Shown here: piece by piece, positions 12,207 through 21,498 of the stretch | Layout of the letters: every line of letters begins with the position of its first letter | Position numbering within the stretch: position 1 is the first letter of the stretch | Source of the DNA: Ectopseudomonas mendocina | Lineage (GTDB): Bacteria > Pseudomonadota > Gammaproteobacteria > Pseudomonadales > Pseudomonadaceae | Direction: 5' to 3' | Assembly (NCBI RefSeq): GCF_008041835.1 | Contig: NZ_VRYE01000052.1 | Span: forward strand, 1-64,000 | DNA: 64,000 nucleotides | Position numbers and translations under genes: made by a program | Notes under the pieces: model-generated | Databases searched by the model: none | Told to the model about the DNA's origin: nothing | What the model saw: the letters and a program-made list of their open reading frames with translations, nothing else

Positions 12207-12545
12207 AGCAGCCTGTTGAAATTCGCCTACGGCCTGTCTGACTTTGCCGTGTAAGGTTTACGATATCGGCTCCAATCTTCCGGGACCCTCGATTTCCATG
12301 CGTGGCGCCGATATCACACAGCAATCCTTGCTCACTGTCGCCAAGCTCGATGACTTTGTGCCAGCGACTCACTCCCTGCGCGCCATCCGCAAGCTGGCAG
12401 ACACTGCTCTGCAACGGATGAGCGCCCTGTTCGACACCTTGTATGCCGACACTGGCCGCGCCTCGATTGCCCCCGAGAAGTTGATGCGGGCGCAGTTGCT
12501 GCAGCTGTTCTATTCGCTGCGCAGCGAGCGGATGCTATTGCGAAC
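12207..12545 (+). mobile_element. IS5-type insertion sequence fragment (left end and transposase N-terminus)
   Basis: TAGCAGCCTGTTGAAA at 12207 looks like an IS terminal repeat. From ATG 12298 the frame reads MRGADITQQSLLTVAKLDD, then ALFDTLYADTGRASIAPEKL and LLQLFYSLRSERML. This is the typical N-terminus of an IS5-type (DUF772) transposase. After SERML the frame runs into unrelated sequence, so only about 80 codons and no DDE residues remain. It cuts the VirJ gene. A similar terminal repeat, in reverse, is seen near 63710. Confidence 0.75.
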
Positions 12546-12565
12546 GTCCGGGCCGGCTAAACCGC

Positions 12566-12832
12566 TCAGGCTTCGCCGAGAAACCGCAAACCGGCCCCTT
12601 CGGGATCCACGCGCATCACTTCCATCTTCAATACCGGCGCGGGGAAGGGCAGATCCTGTACCTGGCCAATCACTTCGGTGCCAACCGACAAGCTGGCCAT
12701 GTCCGGGTGCTTCACGTAGACACCACTGTCGGACAGGTCACGGGTCTGTGCCAGCAGCTCACCGAAGCTGGGGTGGCTGATCTTGATCCGGCACTTCATC
12801 GGGGTACGCACCTGCTGGCGCTGGTTGGGCAT
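12566..12832 (-). CDS. PilZ domain protein
   Basis: An 88-aa single-domain PilZ protein. PilZ domains bind cyclic di-GMP through an N-terminal RxxxR and a DxSxxG motif. The second motif is clear as DLSDSG (residues about 34-39). RQQVRTPMK near the N-terminus supplies spaced arginines that could serve as the first. Start ATG 12832 has GGAG upstream; a longer frame to 12862 has no support. The stop lies about 20 nt from the IS fragment, so the 3' surroundings have been altered. P. aeruginosa has a small PilZ gene at a matching place near the origin, as I recall. Target process unknown. Confidence 0.85.
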   Translation of the reverse strand: MPNQRQQVRTPMKCRIKISHPSFGELLAQTRDLSDSGVYVKHPDMASLSVGTEVIGQVQDLPFPAPVLKMEVMRVDPEGAGLRFLGEA

Positions 12833-12959
12833 GGAGGCTCCGGGGGTAGGCGGATGATGCAACCTTTAATAACGCAAAATCGAAGCAATTCCCAACGCTC
12901 GACAGAAAAAAGGCGCCATCGAGGCGCCTTCGTTCATCACCATGCTCTGTGGCAGTACG

Positions 12960-13847
12960 TCAGTACCACTTGGCCTCACCCTCGGGCCGCTTCTTGAAGC
13001 GCTTCATGCTCCACATGTACTGGCTCGGGTAGCTGCGCACGTAGCGCGACACCACTTCGCTCATGGCGGCCACACCTTCTTCCACGTTCTCGCTGTACAT
13101 GCCTTCGGGGGCAGCCTCGAGGATCACCTTGTAGCCGCTGCCATCCGGCAGGCGCAGCGCATGCAGGAACACGCCGACCGCCTTGCCACCGGCAAGCATG
13201 CCCGGTACGAACTTGCTGGTCAGCGCGGTGGTGCCGAGGAAGGGCACGAAAACACCCGACGAACGGCTCGGCTCCGGGTCGGCCGGAATACCCACAGCGC
13301 CACCCTTGCGCACTTCCTTGATGACGCTGAGGATGCCTTCCTTGGTCGACGGCGCGACGCGGTTACCCATCTGCACGCGCTGCTTCTGCAGCAGCTCGTC
13401 GACCGCCTTGAGCTTCGGCGGACGGTAGAAAATGATCGGTTTGCACTGGTTGCAGTAGAAGTGGTTGAGCACTTCCCAGTTGCCCAGGTGGCTGGTGATG
13501 CCGACCACGCCCTTGCCCGAGGCCAGGGCCTGCTGCAGCACCTCCAGGCCTTCCACCTCGCGAATCAGCTTGAGCGATTTCTGCGCCGGCCAGATCCAGG
13601 CGCACGCGCTCTCTGTCAGGGTCTTGCCGATGTCCTTGAGGCTCTGCCCGACCAGTTTGTCCAGCTCGGCCTGGTTAAGCTCGGGGAAGCACTTGCTCAG
13701 GTTGATGCGCGCCACCTCGCGCGAACCGTTCGGCAGCTTCCACATCAGCCAGCCGATGGCGCTGCCCACGGCTTGCACGGCGCGCCAGGGCAGCAGCGCG
13801 AACAGGCGCAGGAAGCCAACCACCAGAGCGCCCTTGAGTTTTTCCAC
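12960..13847 (-). CDS. htrB: Lipid A biosynthesis lauroyl acyltransferase (LpxL/HtrB family)
   Basis: This inner-membrane enzyme adds a secondary acyl chain to lipid A from acyl-ACP. The family HX4D/E motif appears as SHLGNWEVL near residue 118. The N-terminus has the hydrophobic ALVVGFLRLFALLPW segment. I chose the GTG at 13847 because GGAG lies 7 nt before it and the protein then has 295 aa, the length I expect for PA0011-like proteins; a longer frame to 13997 reads into a neighbouring pseudogene. Which acyl chain and position it uses cannot be told from sequence. Confidence 0.92.
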   Translation of the reverse strand: MEKLKGALVVGFLRLFALLPWRAVQAVGSAIGWLMWKLPNGSREVARINLSKCFPELNQAELDKLVGQSLKDIGKTLTESACAWIWPAQKSLKLIREVEGLEVLQQALASGKGVVGITSHLGNWEVLNHFYCNQCKPIIFYRPPKLKAVDELLQKQRVQMGNRVAPSTKEGILSVIKEVRKGGAVGIPADPEPSRSSGVFVPFLGTTALTSKFVPGMLAGGKAVGVFLHALRLPDGSGYKVILEAAPEGMYSENVEEGVAAMSEVVSRYVRSYPSQYMWSMKRFKKRPEGEAKWY

Positions 13848-13902
13848 GACAGACTCCAACCGCTCAGAAAAACGCCAATTGTAGCCGCGCGTGACGGTGC
13901 AG

Positions 13903-14160
13903 TCAGTAAAGGGTCGTGCGAAGCCGTTGCCACATGTCTCGCTCGTAAGCCTCGACGTCGAATTCATCAACGATGCAGCGGAAGATATCACCGGCACTCG
14001 GCAGGCCCGCCTTGGAGCACTGGAAGTAGCAGCTGTCGATTATGGATACGCAGCACTCTGCGCGGCGAGCGATCCAGGCCATCGGCGCCGGCGCTGGCCA
14101 GCACCGCGAAGGGCGAGGCTCCGATCAGCCGCGGCAGTTCCTTGCGCCGCGAGTGCTCGT
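13903..14160 (-). pseudogene. 3' remnant of a PPOX-fold (pyridoxamine phosphate oxidase-like) gene
   Basis: Two coding pieces lie head to tail on the minus strand. From about 14157 one frame reads SRRKELPRLIGASPFAVLAS and AGADGLDRSPR, the early part of a PPOX-family flavin-binding protein. It then jumps frame near 14058 into IIDSCYFQCSKAGLPSAGDI and EFDVEAYERDMWQRLRTTLY before TGA at 13903-13905, the family's C-terminus. About 90 codons between them are missing. The 5' end is at 14870-14954, on the far side of the Phd/RelE module. Confidence 0.65.
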
Positions 14161-14164
14161 GGCC

Positions 14165-14461
14165 TTACTGCTGCTGTACTCGTTTTTGAGCGGCAATGTA
14201 GGCCTCAAAGCGTTCACGCTTACCAACGGCCACAACCGTTATAACCAGTTTGTCATCGACAACCTGATAAACAAGCCGGTAGCCAGCAGAGCGAAGCTTG
14301 ATCTTGTAGCAGTCAACCATGCCACTGAGCTTGTCGGCCTCAATGCGAGGCGAGCTCAGGCGCTCTTTAAGCTTTTTGGCAAACTGGAGGCGAATGGTCG
14401 CGTCGAGCTTGTCCCATTCCTTGCGGGCTTTGACGTGAAACTCAAGCTTGAAGCTAGGCAC
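14165..14461 (-). CDS. RelE/ParE-family toxin
   Basis: A 98-aa RelE-type mRNA interferase, expected to cleave mRNA in the ribosomal A site. Basic residues typical of RelE lie in KEWDKLDATIRLQFAKKLKE, followed by DCYKIKLRSAGYRLVYQV, the family core, and VAVGKRER near the C-terminus. Its start overlaps the end of the antitoxin gene by 8 nt, so the two are coupled. It resembles the toxin at 23925-24212 over most of its length. The module sits inside a broken PPOX gene. Confidence 0.88.
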   Translation of the reverse strand: MPSFKLEFHVKARKEWDKLDATIRLQFAKKLKERLSSPRIEADKLSGMVDCYKIKLRSAGYRLVYQVVDDKLVITVVAVGKRERFEAYIAAQKRVQQQ

Positions 14462-14732
14462 GGATGCCAGCCTCGGCTTCTGCGATCAGATCGTCAATAT
14501 CTACCGAGACTGTTTCGCCCCCCTGGCGAGCACGCACAATTTCGGCCAGCCGTAAGTCATCGAGCATTTCGAGCATGGCTTGATAGCGGGCTGGAGGCAC
14601 GGCGTAAAAGGCCGGTTCGTTACGGTTGAGGATGACGACGGTTTCACCGTGCCCTTCGCGAATGGTGCCCATCGGATCACGCTTGAAGTCAGTAACGGAA
14701 GCGGCGACGTCAGCCAGCACTGGAAAGGTCAT
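14454..14732 (-). CDS. Phd/YefM-family antitoxin
   Basis: A 92-aa antitoxin of the prevent-host-death type. The N-terminal dimer domain reads VLADVAASVTDFKRDP, then ETVVILNRNEPAFYAVPP. The acidic C-terminal half (VDIDDLIAEAEAGIRA) is the likely toxin-binding part. Start ATG 14732 is preceded by AAGGGGTGATCCC. Two direct copies of TTAAAAGCAC (14755-14764 and 14767-14776 on the plus strand) just upstream are candidate operator half-sites for autoregulation. It precedes and overlaps the RelE toxin gene. Confidence 0.87.
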   Translation of the reverse strand: MTFPVLADVAASVTDFKRDPMGTIREGHGETVVILNRNEPAFYAVPPARYQAMLEMLDDLRLAEIVRARQGGETVSVDIDDLIAEAEAGIRA

Positions 14733-14869
14733 GGGATCACCCCTTGGAGCATCATTAAAAGCACCTTTAAAAGCACTCATAGATTACGATGAAGCGCTGA
14801 CTACGAGAAGCATTTTTCTGTAAAGCACTGCACCAGTGAGGAATCATGACAGTGAAAAGCCCTGATTTA

Positions 14870-14954
14870 TGGGGCGTTCTGACTCAACGGAGCAGGGCGT
14901 AGCGGATTCTCCATACAGTGCCAGCAGTTCGTCCCGCGTGGTGATGGTGGTCAT
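14870..14954 (-). pseudogene. 5' remnant of the same PPOX-fold gene
   Basis: From ATG 14954, which overlaps the tag stop codon (ATGA), the frame reads [16 protein letters not shown], the typical start of a PPOX-family protein. Family likeness ends about 20 codons in, near 14895, and the frame stops soon after. The remaining pieces lie at 13903-14160. The Phd/RelE module lies between the two parts. Confidence 0.6.
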
Positions 14955-15505
14955 GAGCCCTTCAGTTGCGCGTAGCGGTCGCAGTCGGTGGTGTGATCCA
15001 TCACCATACCCGTGGCCTGCATGAAGGCATAGCAGATGGTCGGGCCGACGAAGGTGAAGCCGAGCTTCTTCAGCGCCTTGCTCATCGCCTCGGCCTCGGG
15101 CGTCAGCGCCGGCACCTGGCTGCGTTCGCTGAAATGGTTGATCTTCGGCGTCCCGCCAACGAACGACCAGAGCAGTGCCACCGGGTCTTCCAGTTTCAGC
15201 CAGGCCTGGGCGTTCTGCCGCACGGCCTTGAGCTTGAGGCGGTTGCGGATGATCCCCGGATCCTCCATCAGCACCGCGATCTCGTCGTCAGTGAGGCGCG
15301 CCAGACGCTCCGGATCGAAGCCATGCAGCACCTGGCGATAACGCTCGCGCTTCTTCAGCACGGTGATCCACGACAGGCCGGCCTGCGCGCCCTCGAGCAG
15401 CAGCATTTCGAACAGATGCCCGGCATCGCGCTGCGGCACGCCCCATTCCTCGTCGTGATAGGCCTGGTACAGCGGATCGTCGGTACACCAGAAGCAGCGG
15501 GGCAT
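14951..15505 (-). CDS. tag: DNA-3-methyladenine glycosylase I
   Basis: Tag removes 3-methyladenine from alkylated DNA in base excision repair. The zinc-site residues are in [20 protein letters not shown] (Cys4, His17) and near the end in DHTTDC (His, Cys). The catalytic and base-pocket region [17 protein letters not shown] lies at about residues 38-54. At 184 aa it is full length. It is divergent from glyQ and overlaps the start of the broken PPOX gene by 4 nt. Confidence 0.96.
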   Translation of the reverse strand: MPRCFWCTDDPLYQAYHDEEWGVPQRDAGHLFEMLLLEGAQAGLSWITVLKKRERYRQVLHGFDPERLARLTDDEIAVLMEDPGIIRNRLKLKAVRQNAQAWLKLEDPVALLWSFVGGTPKINHFSERSQVPALTPEAEAMSKALKKLGFTFVGPTICYAFMQATGMVMDHTTDCDRYAQLKGS

Positions 15506-15677
15506 GGCTGTGAACCTCGGTCAGGGTCGAAGCGACGACTATAGCGGCAAAATAACTGGATATAAAAACAGTTACCCGATGCAGAGGATGATGCCGATGT
15601 GCCGTACCCTGCGGCTTGCGCCGAGTTTCGATATACTCCCCGGCTTTCCCTCGCAAGCCTCCACAGGTGATTTTTTC

Positions 15678-16670
15678 GTGAGCCAGACCAAGCCTGCCGT
15701 GCGCACCTTCCAGGACCTGATCCTGGCCCTGCAGAACTACTGGGCCGAGCAGGGCTGTGTGGTGCTGCAACCCTACGACATGGAAGTGGGCGCCGGCACC
15801 TTCCACACCGCCACCTTCCTGCGCGCCGTCGGCCCGGAGACCTGGAACGCCGCCTACGTGCAGCCTTCGCGTCGCCCCACCGACGGTCGCTACGGCGAAA
15901 ACCCCAACCGCCTGCAGCACTACTACCAGTTCCAGGTGGTCTTGAAGCCCAACCCGGAGAACTTCCAGGAGCTGTACCTGGGCTCGCTCAAGGCCATCGG
16001 CCTCGACCCGGAAGTGCATGACATCCGCTTCGTCGAAGACAACTGGGAATCGCCGACCCTCGGCGCCTGGGGCCTGGGCTGGGAAATCTGGCTCAACGGC
16101 ATGGAAGTCACCCAGTTCACCTACTTCCAGCAGGTCGGTGGCATCGAGTGCTATCCAGTGACCGGTGAGATCACCTACGGCCTGGAGCGTCTGGCCATGT
16201 ACCTGCAGGGCGTCGATTCGGTCTACGACCTGATCTGGACCGACGGCCCGTTCGGCACCGTGACCTATGGCGACGTGTTCCATCAGAACGAGGTGGAGCA
16301 GTCCACCTACAACTTCGAGCACGCCAACGTCGAGAAGCTGTTCGAGCTGTTCGACTTCTACGAGAGCGAAGCCAACCGCCTGATCGAGCTGCAACTGCCG
16401 CTGCCGACCTACGAGATGGTGCTCAAGGCCTCGCACACCTTCAACCTGCTCGACGCCCGCCGCGCCATCTCCGTGACTGCGCGCCAGCAGTACATCCTGC
16501 GCGTGCGTACCCTGGCCCGCGCGGTGGCGCAGAGCTACCTGCAGGCTCGCGCCCGACTCGGCTTCCCCATGGCCACCCCCGAACTGCGTGACGAAGTACT
16601 GGCCAAGCTCAAGGATGCGGGTCTCCTGCAAGACGAAGTACTGGGCAACACCCTGGAGGCGCAAGCATGA
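15678..16670 (+). CDS. glyQ: Glycyl-tRNA synthetase alpha subunit
   Basis: GlyQ is the catalytic subunit of the alpha2beta2 glycyl-tRNA synthetase found in most bacteria. The family start [20 protein letters not shown] and the motif [19 protein letters not shown] are clear, with [20 protein letters not shown] near residue 170. I chose GTG 15678 (AGGTGA lies 7 nt upstream); the frame stays open to 15504 but the extra part has no family likeness. This gives 330 aa. A TATACT -10-like box lies near 15630. The stop overlaps glyS by 4 nt. Confidence 0.97.
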   Translation: MSQTKPAVRTFQDLILALQNYWAEQGCVVLQPYDMEVGAGTFHTATFLRAVGPETWNAAYVQPSRRPTDGRYGENPNRLQHYYQFQVVLKPNPENFQELYLGSLKAIGLDPEVHDIRFVEDNWESPTLGAWGLGWEIWLNGMEVTQFTYFQQVGGIECYPVTGEITYGLERLAMYLQGVDSVYDLIWTDGPFGTVTYGDVFHQNEVEQSTYNFEHANVEKLFELFDFYESEANRLIELQLPLPTYEMVLKASHTFNLLDARRAISVTARQQYILRVRTLARAVAQSYLQARARLGFPMATPELRDEVLAKLKDAGLLQDEVLGNTLEAQA

Positions 16671-18721
16671 GTGCACAAGATTTCCTGGTCGAACTGGGCA
16701 CCGAAGAACTGCCACCGAAGGCCCTGAAGAGCCTCGGCGATGCCTTCCTCGCCGGTATCGAGAAAGGCCTCAAGGCCGCCGGCCTGGGCTATGCAGCGAG
16801 CCGCGTGTACGCCGCGCCGCGTCGCCTGGCGGTGCTGATCGAGCAGCTCGAGGAGCAGCAGGCCGACCGCAGCATGAACCTCGACGGCCCGCCCATCCAG
16901 GCCGCCTTCGACGCCGACGGCAACCCGACCCAGGCCGCTCTGGGCTTCGCCCGCAAGTGCGGCGTGGACATCGCCGAGATCGACTGCAGCGGCGCGAAAC
17001 TGCGCTTCGCCCAGCACATCCCCGGCCAGCCGGCGGTGAACCTGCTGCCGACCATCGTGCAGGACTCGCTGAACGATCTGCCAATTCCCAAGCGTATGCG
17101 CTGGGCCGCCCGTCGCGACGAGTTCGTGCGTCCGACCCAATGGCTGGTGATGCTGTTCGGCGACGCCGTGGTCGATTGCGAAATCCTCGCGCAGAAGGCC
17201 GGTCGCGTATCCCGTGGCCACCGCTTCCACGCCAACCGTGAGGTGCGCATCAGCAGCCCGGCCAGCTACGCCGAAGACCTGCGCAGCGCCTACGTGCTGG
17301 CCGATTTCGCCGAACGCCGCGAGATCATCAGCCGCCGTGTCGACGAACTGGCTGCGGCCGAGCAGGGCAGCGCCATCGTGCCGCCGGCGCTGCTGGATGA
17401 AGTCACCGCGCTGGTGGAATGGCCGGTGCCGCTGGTCTGCTCATTCGAGGAACGCTTCCTCGAGGTGCCGCAGGAAGCGCTGATCAGCACCATGCAGGAC
17501 AACCAGAAGTACTTCTGCCTGCTCGATGCCAATGGCAAGCTGCTGCCGCGCTTCATCACCGTGGCCAACGTCGAGTCCAAGGACCCGGCGCAGATCGTCT
17601 TGGGTAACGAGAAGGTCGTGCGCCCGCGCCTGACCGACGCCGAGTTCTTCTTCAAGCAGGACAAGAAGCAGAAGCTCGAAGGCTTCAACCAGCGCCTGGC
17701 CAACGTGGTGTTCCAGGCCCAGCTCGGTTCGGTATTTGAAAAGGCCCAGCGGGTATCGGCGCTCGCCGGTTTTATCGCCCGTGAAGTCGGTGGCGACACC
17801 CAGCGTGCCGCCCGTGCCGGCCTGCTGAGCAAGTGCGACCTGGCCACCGAGATGGTCGGTGAATTCCCCGAGATGCAGGGCATCGCCGGTTACTACTACG
17901 CGCTCAACGACGGTGAGCCGCAGGACGTCGCCCTGGCCCTGAACGAGCAGTACATGCCGCGCGGCGCCGGTGCCGAACTGCCAAGCACCCTCACCGGTGC
18001 TGCCGTGGCCGTGGCCGACAAGCTCGACACCCTGGTCGGCATCTTCGGCATCGGCATGCTGCCGACCGGCTCGAAGGATCCCTACGCGCTGCGTCGTGCC
18101 GCCCTCGGCGTGCTGCGCATCCTGATCGAGAAGGGCCTGGACCTGGACCTGGCCGCTGCGGTCGACTTCGCCGTCGCCCAGTACGCCGGCAAGGTCAAGA
18201 CCGACGGTTTGGCAGCCCAGGTGCTGGAGTTCATCTTCGACCGCCTGCGCGCGCGCTACGAAGACGAAGGTATCGAAGTCGCCGTATACCAGGCCGTACG
18301 TGCGGTGAATCCGACCTCGCCGCTGGACTTCGACCAGCGCGTGCAGGCCGTGCAGGCCTTCCGCAAGCTGCCGCAGGCCGCTGCCCTGGCCGCTGCCAAC
18401 AAGCGCGTGTCGAACCTGCTGAGCAAAGCCGAAGGTGGCGTCGCTGCCCAGGTCGAAGCGCACTACTTCGACAACCCCAGCGAATTCGCCCTGCACGCTG
18501 CCATCCAGCAGGCCGACCAGGCCGTACAGCCGCTGGCCGCGGCCCGTCAATACAACGAAGCCCTGGCCAAGCTGGCCAGTCTGCGTGAACCGGTGGATGC
18601 CTTCTTCGAGGCGGTGCTGGTCAACGCCGAAGACCCGCGCGTGCGCGCCAACCGCTACGCCCTGCTGGCCCGTCTGCGCGGGCTGTTCCTCGGCGTGGCG
18701 GATATTTCGGTGCTGGGCTGA
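16667..18721 (+). CDS. glyS: Glycyl-tRNA synthetase beta subunit
   Basis: GlyS supplies tRNA binding and an HD-like domain to the bacterial glycyl-tRNA synthetase. The N-terminus [20 protein letters not shown] is the family start. [20 protein letters not shown] lies near residue 143 and [20 protein letters not shown] near 385. The C-terminal anticodon-binding-like part ends at residue 684, the normal length. Coupled to glyQ by the ATGA overlap. Confidence 0.97.
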   Translation: MSAQDFLVELGTEELPPKALKSLGDAFLAGIEKGLKAAGLGYAASRVYAAPRRLAVLIEQLEEQQADRSMNLDGPPIQAAFDADGNPTQAALGFARKCGVDIAEIDCSGAKLRFAQHIPGQPAVNLLPTIVQDSLNDLPIPKRMRWAARRDEFVRPTQWLVMLFGDAVVDCEILAQKAGRVSRGHRFHANREVRISSPASYAEDLRSAYVLADFAERREIISRRVDELAAAEQGSAIVPPALLDEVTALVEWPVPLVCSFEERFLEVPQEALISTMQDNQKYFCLLDANGKLLPRFITVANVESKDPAQIVLGNEKVVRPRLTDAEFFFKQDKKQKLEGFNQRLANVVFQAQLGSVFEKAQRVSALAGFIAREVGGDTQRAARAGLLSKCDLATEMVGEFPEMQGIAGYYYALNDGEPQDVALALNEQYMPRGAGAELPSTLTGAAVAVADKLDTLVGIFGIGMLPTGSKDPYALRRAALGVLRILIEKGLDLDLAAAVDFAVAQYAGKVKTDGLAAQVLEFIFDRLRARYEDEGIEVAVYQAVRAVNPTSPLDFDQRVQAVQAFRKLPQAAALAAANKRVSNLLSKAEGGVAAQVEAHYFDNPSEFALHAAIQQADQAVQPLAAARQYNEALAKLASLREPVDAFFEAVLVNAEDPRVRANRYALLARLRGLFLGVADISVLG

Positions 18722-18728
18722 CGTCCCC

Positions 18729-18759
18729 CTGAAGGAGCGGGCATGGCTCGCTCCTTCAG
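18729..18759. terminator. Hairpin between glyS and gmhB
   Basis: CTGAAGGAGCG and CGCTCCTTCAG form a perfect 11-bp stem with a 9-nt loop. There is no T run, so it may be an mRNA-stability or weak terminator element within the glyQS-gmhB-plsC group. Confidence 0.5.
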
Positions 18760-18778
18760 CAGAATATGAAATGGCAGC

Positions 18779-19309
18779 ATGAAACTACTGATCCTCGACC
18801 GCGACGGTGTCATCAACCAGGATTCCGACGCCTATATCAAGACGCTCGACGAGTGGATCCCGATCCCCTCGTCGATTGCCGCTATCGCGCGCCTGTCGCA
18901 AGCGGGCTGGACGGTGACGGTGGCCACCAACCAGTCCGGCATCGCCCGTGGCTATTACGACCTGGCGACCCTGGAGTCGATGCACGCGCGCCTGCGCCAG
19001 CTGGTGGCCGAGCAGGGCGGCGAAATCGGCCTGATCGTCCACTGCCCGCACGGCCCGGACGATGGCTGCGACTGCCGCAAGCCGAAACCAGGCATGCTCC
19101 GGCAGATTGCTGCGCACTACGCCACGGATCTGGCAGGAATCTGGTTCGTCGGCGATACCGGCGGTGACCTGCAGGCCGCGCTGGCCGTCGATTGTCAGCC
19201 TGTGCTGGTGAAAACCGGCAAGGGCGAACGCACCCTGGCCAAGCCACTGCCGCCAGGAACCCTGGTATTCGATGATCTGGCGGCTGTCGCCGATCAATTG
19301 CTCTCATAA
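18779..19309 (+). CDS. gmhB: D-glycero-beta-D-manno-heptose-1,7-bisphosphate 7-phosphatase
   Basis: GmhB removes the C7 phosphate in ADP-heptose synthesis for the LPS inner core. It is a HAD-family enzyme: the nucleophile motif LDRDGVIN (residues 5-12), VATNQSGIARGYY with motif II Thr/Ser, and FVGDTGGDL as motif IV. The zinc loop CPHGPDDGCDC carries the family cysteines and histidine. At 176 aa it is the normal size. It is 13 nt upstream of plsC in the same direction. Confidence 0.95.
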   Translation: MKLLILDRDGVINQDSDAYIKTLDEWIPIPSSIAAIARLSQAGWTVTVATNQSGIARGYYDLATLESMHARLRQLVAEQGGEIGLIVHCPHGPDDGCDCRKPKPGMLRQIAAHYATDLAGIWFVGDTGGDLQAALAVDCQPVLVKTGKGERTLAKPLPPGTLVFDDLAAVADQLLS

Positions 19310-19322
19310 GGTGTGAAGGTTC

Positions 19323-20090
19323 ATGGCGCTAGTGCAGGCATTCAGAGTCACGCTTTTCTACCTGCTGCTGTCGTCCAGCTCGTTCTTCTGGTGCCTGATC
19401 AGCCTGCTGGTCGCACCTTTGCTGCCGTATCGCCAGCGTTATCGTTTCGTCATCCAGGCCTGGTGCAGCTGCGCCGTGTGGCTAGCCAAAGTGATCGTCG
19501 GCATCCGCTATGACGTGCGCGGCGCGGAGAACATCCCCGAGCGCCCTTGCGTGATCCTCGCCAACCACCAGAGCACCTGGGAAACCTTCTTCCTTTCCGC
19601 CTACTTCGAACCACTCAGCCAGGTAGTCAAGCGCGAGCTGCTGCGCATACCGTTCTTCGGCTGGGGCATGGCGCTGCTCAAGCCCATCGCCATCGACCGC
19701 AGCAACCCCAAGGCCGCGCTCAAGCAGTTGGCCAAGCAGGGCGATGAACGCCTCAAGCAGGGCGCCTGGGTGCTGGTATTCCCCGAAGGCACACGCATTC
19801 CGCCCGGCCAGATCGGCAAGTTCTCTCGCGGCGGCACCGCCTTGGCGGTAAATGCCGGCCTGCCAATACTGCCCATCGCCCACAACGCCGGTGAATTCTG
19901 GCCCAAGGCAGGCTGGGGCAAGCGTTCGGGCACCATTCAGGTGATCATCGGCCAACCGATGTATGCCGAGGGCGAGGGCCCACGCGCTATCGCCGAACTC
20001 AATGAACGTGCTTTCCAGTGGGTCTGCCAGCAACAAACCGAACTGAGTGGCGAAGCGCCGCAGCTGAGCCGTCTGGGTGAGCCGGCCTGA
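19323..20090 (+). CDS. plsC: 1-acyl-sn-glycerol-3-phosphate acyltransferase
   Basis: PlsC makes phosphatidic acid by acylating lysophosphatidic acid at the inner membrane. A hydrophobic N-terminus (FYLLLSSSSFFWCLISLLVA) acts as membrane anchor. Motif I is ANHQSTWETFF, with Glu in place of the usual Asp of HX4D, as in the family branch next to gyrB in Pseudomonas. Motif III is FPEGTR near residue 156. At 255 aa it has the expected length. The P. aeruginosa gene in this place is called lptA. Unlike there, a decayed cdsA-like gene and an island separate it from gyrB. Confidence 0.93.
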   Translation: MALVQAFRVTLFYLLLSSSSFFWCLISLLVAPLLPYRQRYRFVIQAWCSCAVWLAKVIVGIRYDVRGAENIPERPCVILANHQSTWETFFLSAYFEPLSQVVKRELLRIPFFGWGMALLKPIAIDRSNPKAALKQLAKQGDERLKQGAWVLVFPEGTRIPPGQIGKFSRGGTALAVNAGLPILPIAHNAGEFWPKAGWGKRSGTIQVIIGQPMYAEGEGPRAIAELNERAFQWVCQQQTELSGEAPQLSRLGEPA

Positions 20091-20092
20091 CC

Positions 20093-20101
20093 TGTGGATA
20101 A
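20093..20101 (-). other. Perfect DnaA-box 9-mer just after plsC
   Basis: TGTGGATAA matches the strict DnaA box (TTATCCACA on the other strand). It is isolated, 12 kb from oriC, so it may be chance or a DnaA titration site. Confidence 0.45.
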
Positions 20102-20323
20102 GCTGTGCATGGAATGCAGTCAAAAAGCCATTATCCGCGCTTAACTGATTGATTTAAATTGAACTTCTCCTGCTCAAGTGAAGGTTAACGGCAGGGTATA
20201 AGTTGTCATGCAGTAGCAGGTTGCTTCGCGTGTACACCGCCGTCGGGATAGCGGCAACATGCAGGCCGTCGACCAATCCGCAGGAACTCGATAAGTTCAC
20301 AGTCTCATCTGCGGCCTTGGCCG

Positions 20324-21060
20324 ATGCTGTTCTACTTCGTGTCCTTCTATGCGCTGCGCGAGTTCATGACTGCCCTTGGCACCGACCCGACGCAGCGACT
20401 ACCCGACGCTGGTAGCAGCCTTCTACTTCGCCCTGCCGATGCAGTACTTGCTGATCGCCCTGGACTGGTACGGCCTGTTCGCCATCTTCATCCCGGTCTA
20501 GCTGTTCCTCCTCCTGCCGATTCTCGCCTCGCTGGGCGGTGATACCACCCGCTACCTCGAGCGCGCGGCCAAGGTGCAATGGGGGCTGATGATCGCCGTG
20601 TTCTGCATCTCCGCCGTACCGGCGCTGCTGACGCTGGACATCCCCGGCTACGAGGGGCGCAATCTGCTGCTGATCGCCTGGCTGATCATCGTCGTGCAAC
20701 TCTCTGACGTGCTGCAGTACGTCTGCGGCAAGCTGGCCGGCAAACACAAGATCGCACCCAACCTGTCACCCTCGAAAACCGTGGAAGGCTTCATCGGCGG
20801 CGTCGCACGGGCCACGCTGATTGGCGCGATGCTGTGCTGGATCACCCCCTTCGCCTTCTGGCAGGCGGCGCTGTTCGCACTGCTGGTGTGCCTGCTCGGT
20901 TTTGCCGGTGGCCTGGTGATGTCAGCGATCAAGCGCGACCGTGGCGTGAAGGACTAGGGCCATATGATCGAAGGCCACGGCGGCATGCTCGACCGCCTGG
21001 ACTCGGTATGCTTCGCTGCACCGGTGTTCTTCCATATGGTGCGCTACTGGTGGGCCTGAC
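20324..21060 (+). pseudogene. CDP-diglyceride synthetase-like (CdsA family) pseudogene
   Basis: Family sequence is spread over broken frames. MLFYFVSFYALREFMTALGT at 20324 is followed by a frame change near 20390 into DYPTLVAAFYFALPMQYLLI. A TAG lies at about 20500 in FIPV*LFLLLP. A long intact stretch from 20574 includes PNLSPSKTVEGFIGGV and SAIKRDRGVKD. A second TAG, probably from Trp, interrupts before GHMIEGHGGMLDRLDSVCFA, and the gene ends YWWA at TGA 21058-21060. The enzyme would make CDP-diacylglycerol from phosphatidate, the product of the neighbouring PlsC. Confidence 0.85.
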
Positions 21061-21086
21061 GTCAGTTAAGCGTGGACGCGCGAATG

Positions 21087-21160
21087 CGTAGGAGCAGCGC
21101 CCGCCGCGAACAAGGGCCATGCGCAATTGAACAGCTTCGCCCCGGGGCGGGGCTCCTACG
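21087..21160. repeat. REP-like palindrome CGTAGGAGC ... GCTCCTACG
   Basis: CGTAGGAGC (21087-21095) and GCTCCTACG (21152-21160) are exact inverted copies bounding a GC-rich stretch with CCCCGGGGCGGGG. This is the frequent GTAGGAGC-type intergenic repeat of Pseudomonas. Another unit, GTAGGAGCGGATTTATCCGCG, lies near 36690. Confidence 0.65.
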
Positions 21161-21226
21161 AAAGGCTGCTTTGGCAGCCTTATCTGATAGGCATTGGTCT
21201 GACCGCACGCCTTTTCCGCAGGCAAC

Positions 21227-21252
21227 AAAAAACCCGCCGAAGCGGGTTTTTT
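21227..21252. terminator. Bidirectional rho-independent terminator
   Basis: AAAAAACCCGC, loop CGAA, GCGGGTTTTTT is a perfect symmetrical terminator. It closes the plsC/cdsA side and marks the border of the island that follows. Confidence 0.88.
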
Positions 21253-21498
21253 AAGACCTTCCGACATCCTGTCGTCTGCCTTCCTGGCGCGGCCTGTCTT
21301 CCTTGACCCGGGACATCCAGTTCCCGGTACGTGTGTGTAGATTAGCTAGGCTTCACAGGGCAGGGCAGAAGCTCATTGCGCCTCATCGTGTAAGTCTTTT
21401 GCCATAACTCCATACCTGAAGGCCTGACCTGACTCGCATCACAGCAACAACCTGTCACCTCCGACGGGCGAAAAGCTTGGTGGCTGTCTGAGGACTCA
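21253..21498. other. Gene-free 246 bp between terminator and helicase gene
   Basis: I see no open frame with family likeness, no RNA gene and no insertion sequence end here. A short CCCGGGACATCC...GGTACG stretch could fold weakly. It may hold the left border of the island. Confidence 0.4.

Noticed and set aside
12244..12780. 178-codon plus-strand frame
   Set aside because: Only the part from 12298 to about 12540 is transposase; the rest is antisense to the PilZ gene.
20490..20945. TAG codons in the cdsA-like gene read as recoding (for example pyrrolysine)
   Set aside because: A frame change is also present and no recoding signals are seen; simple decay is the better reading.
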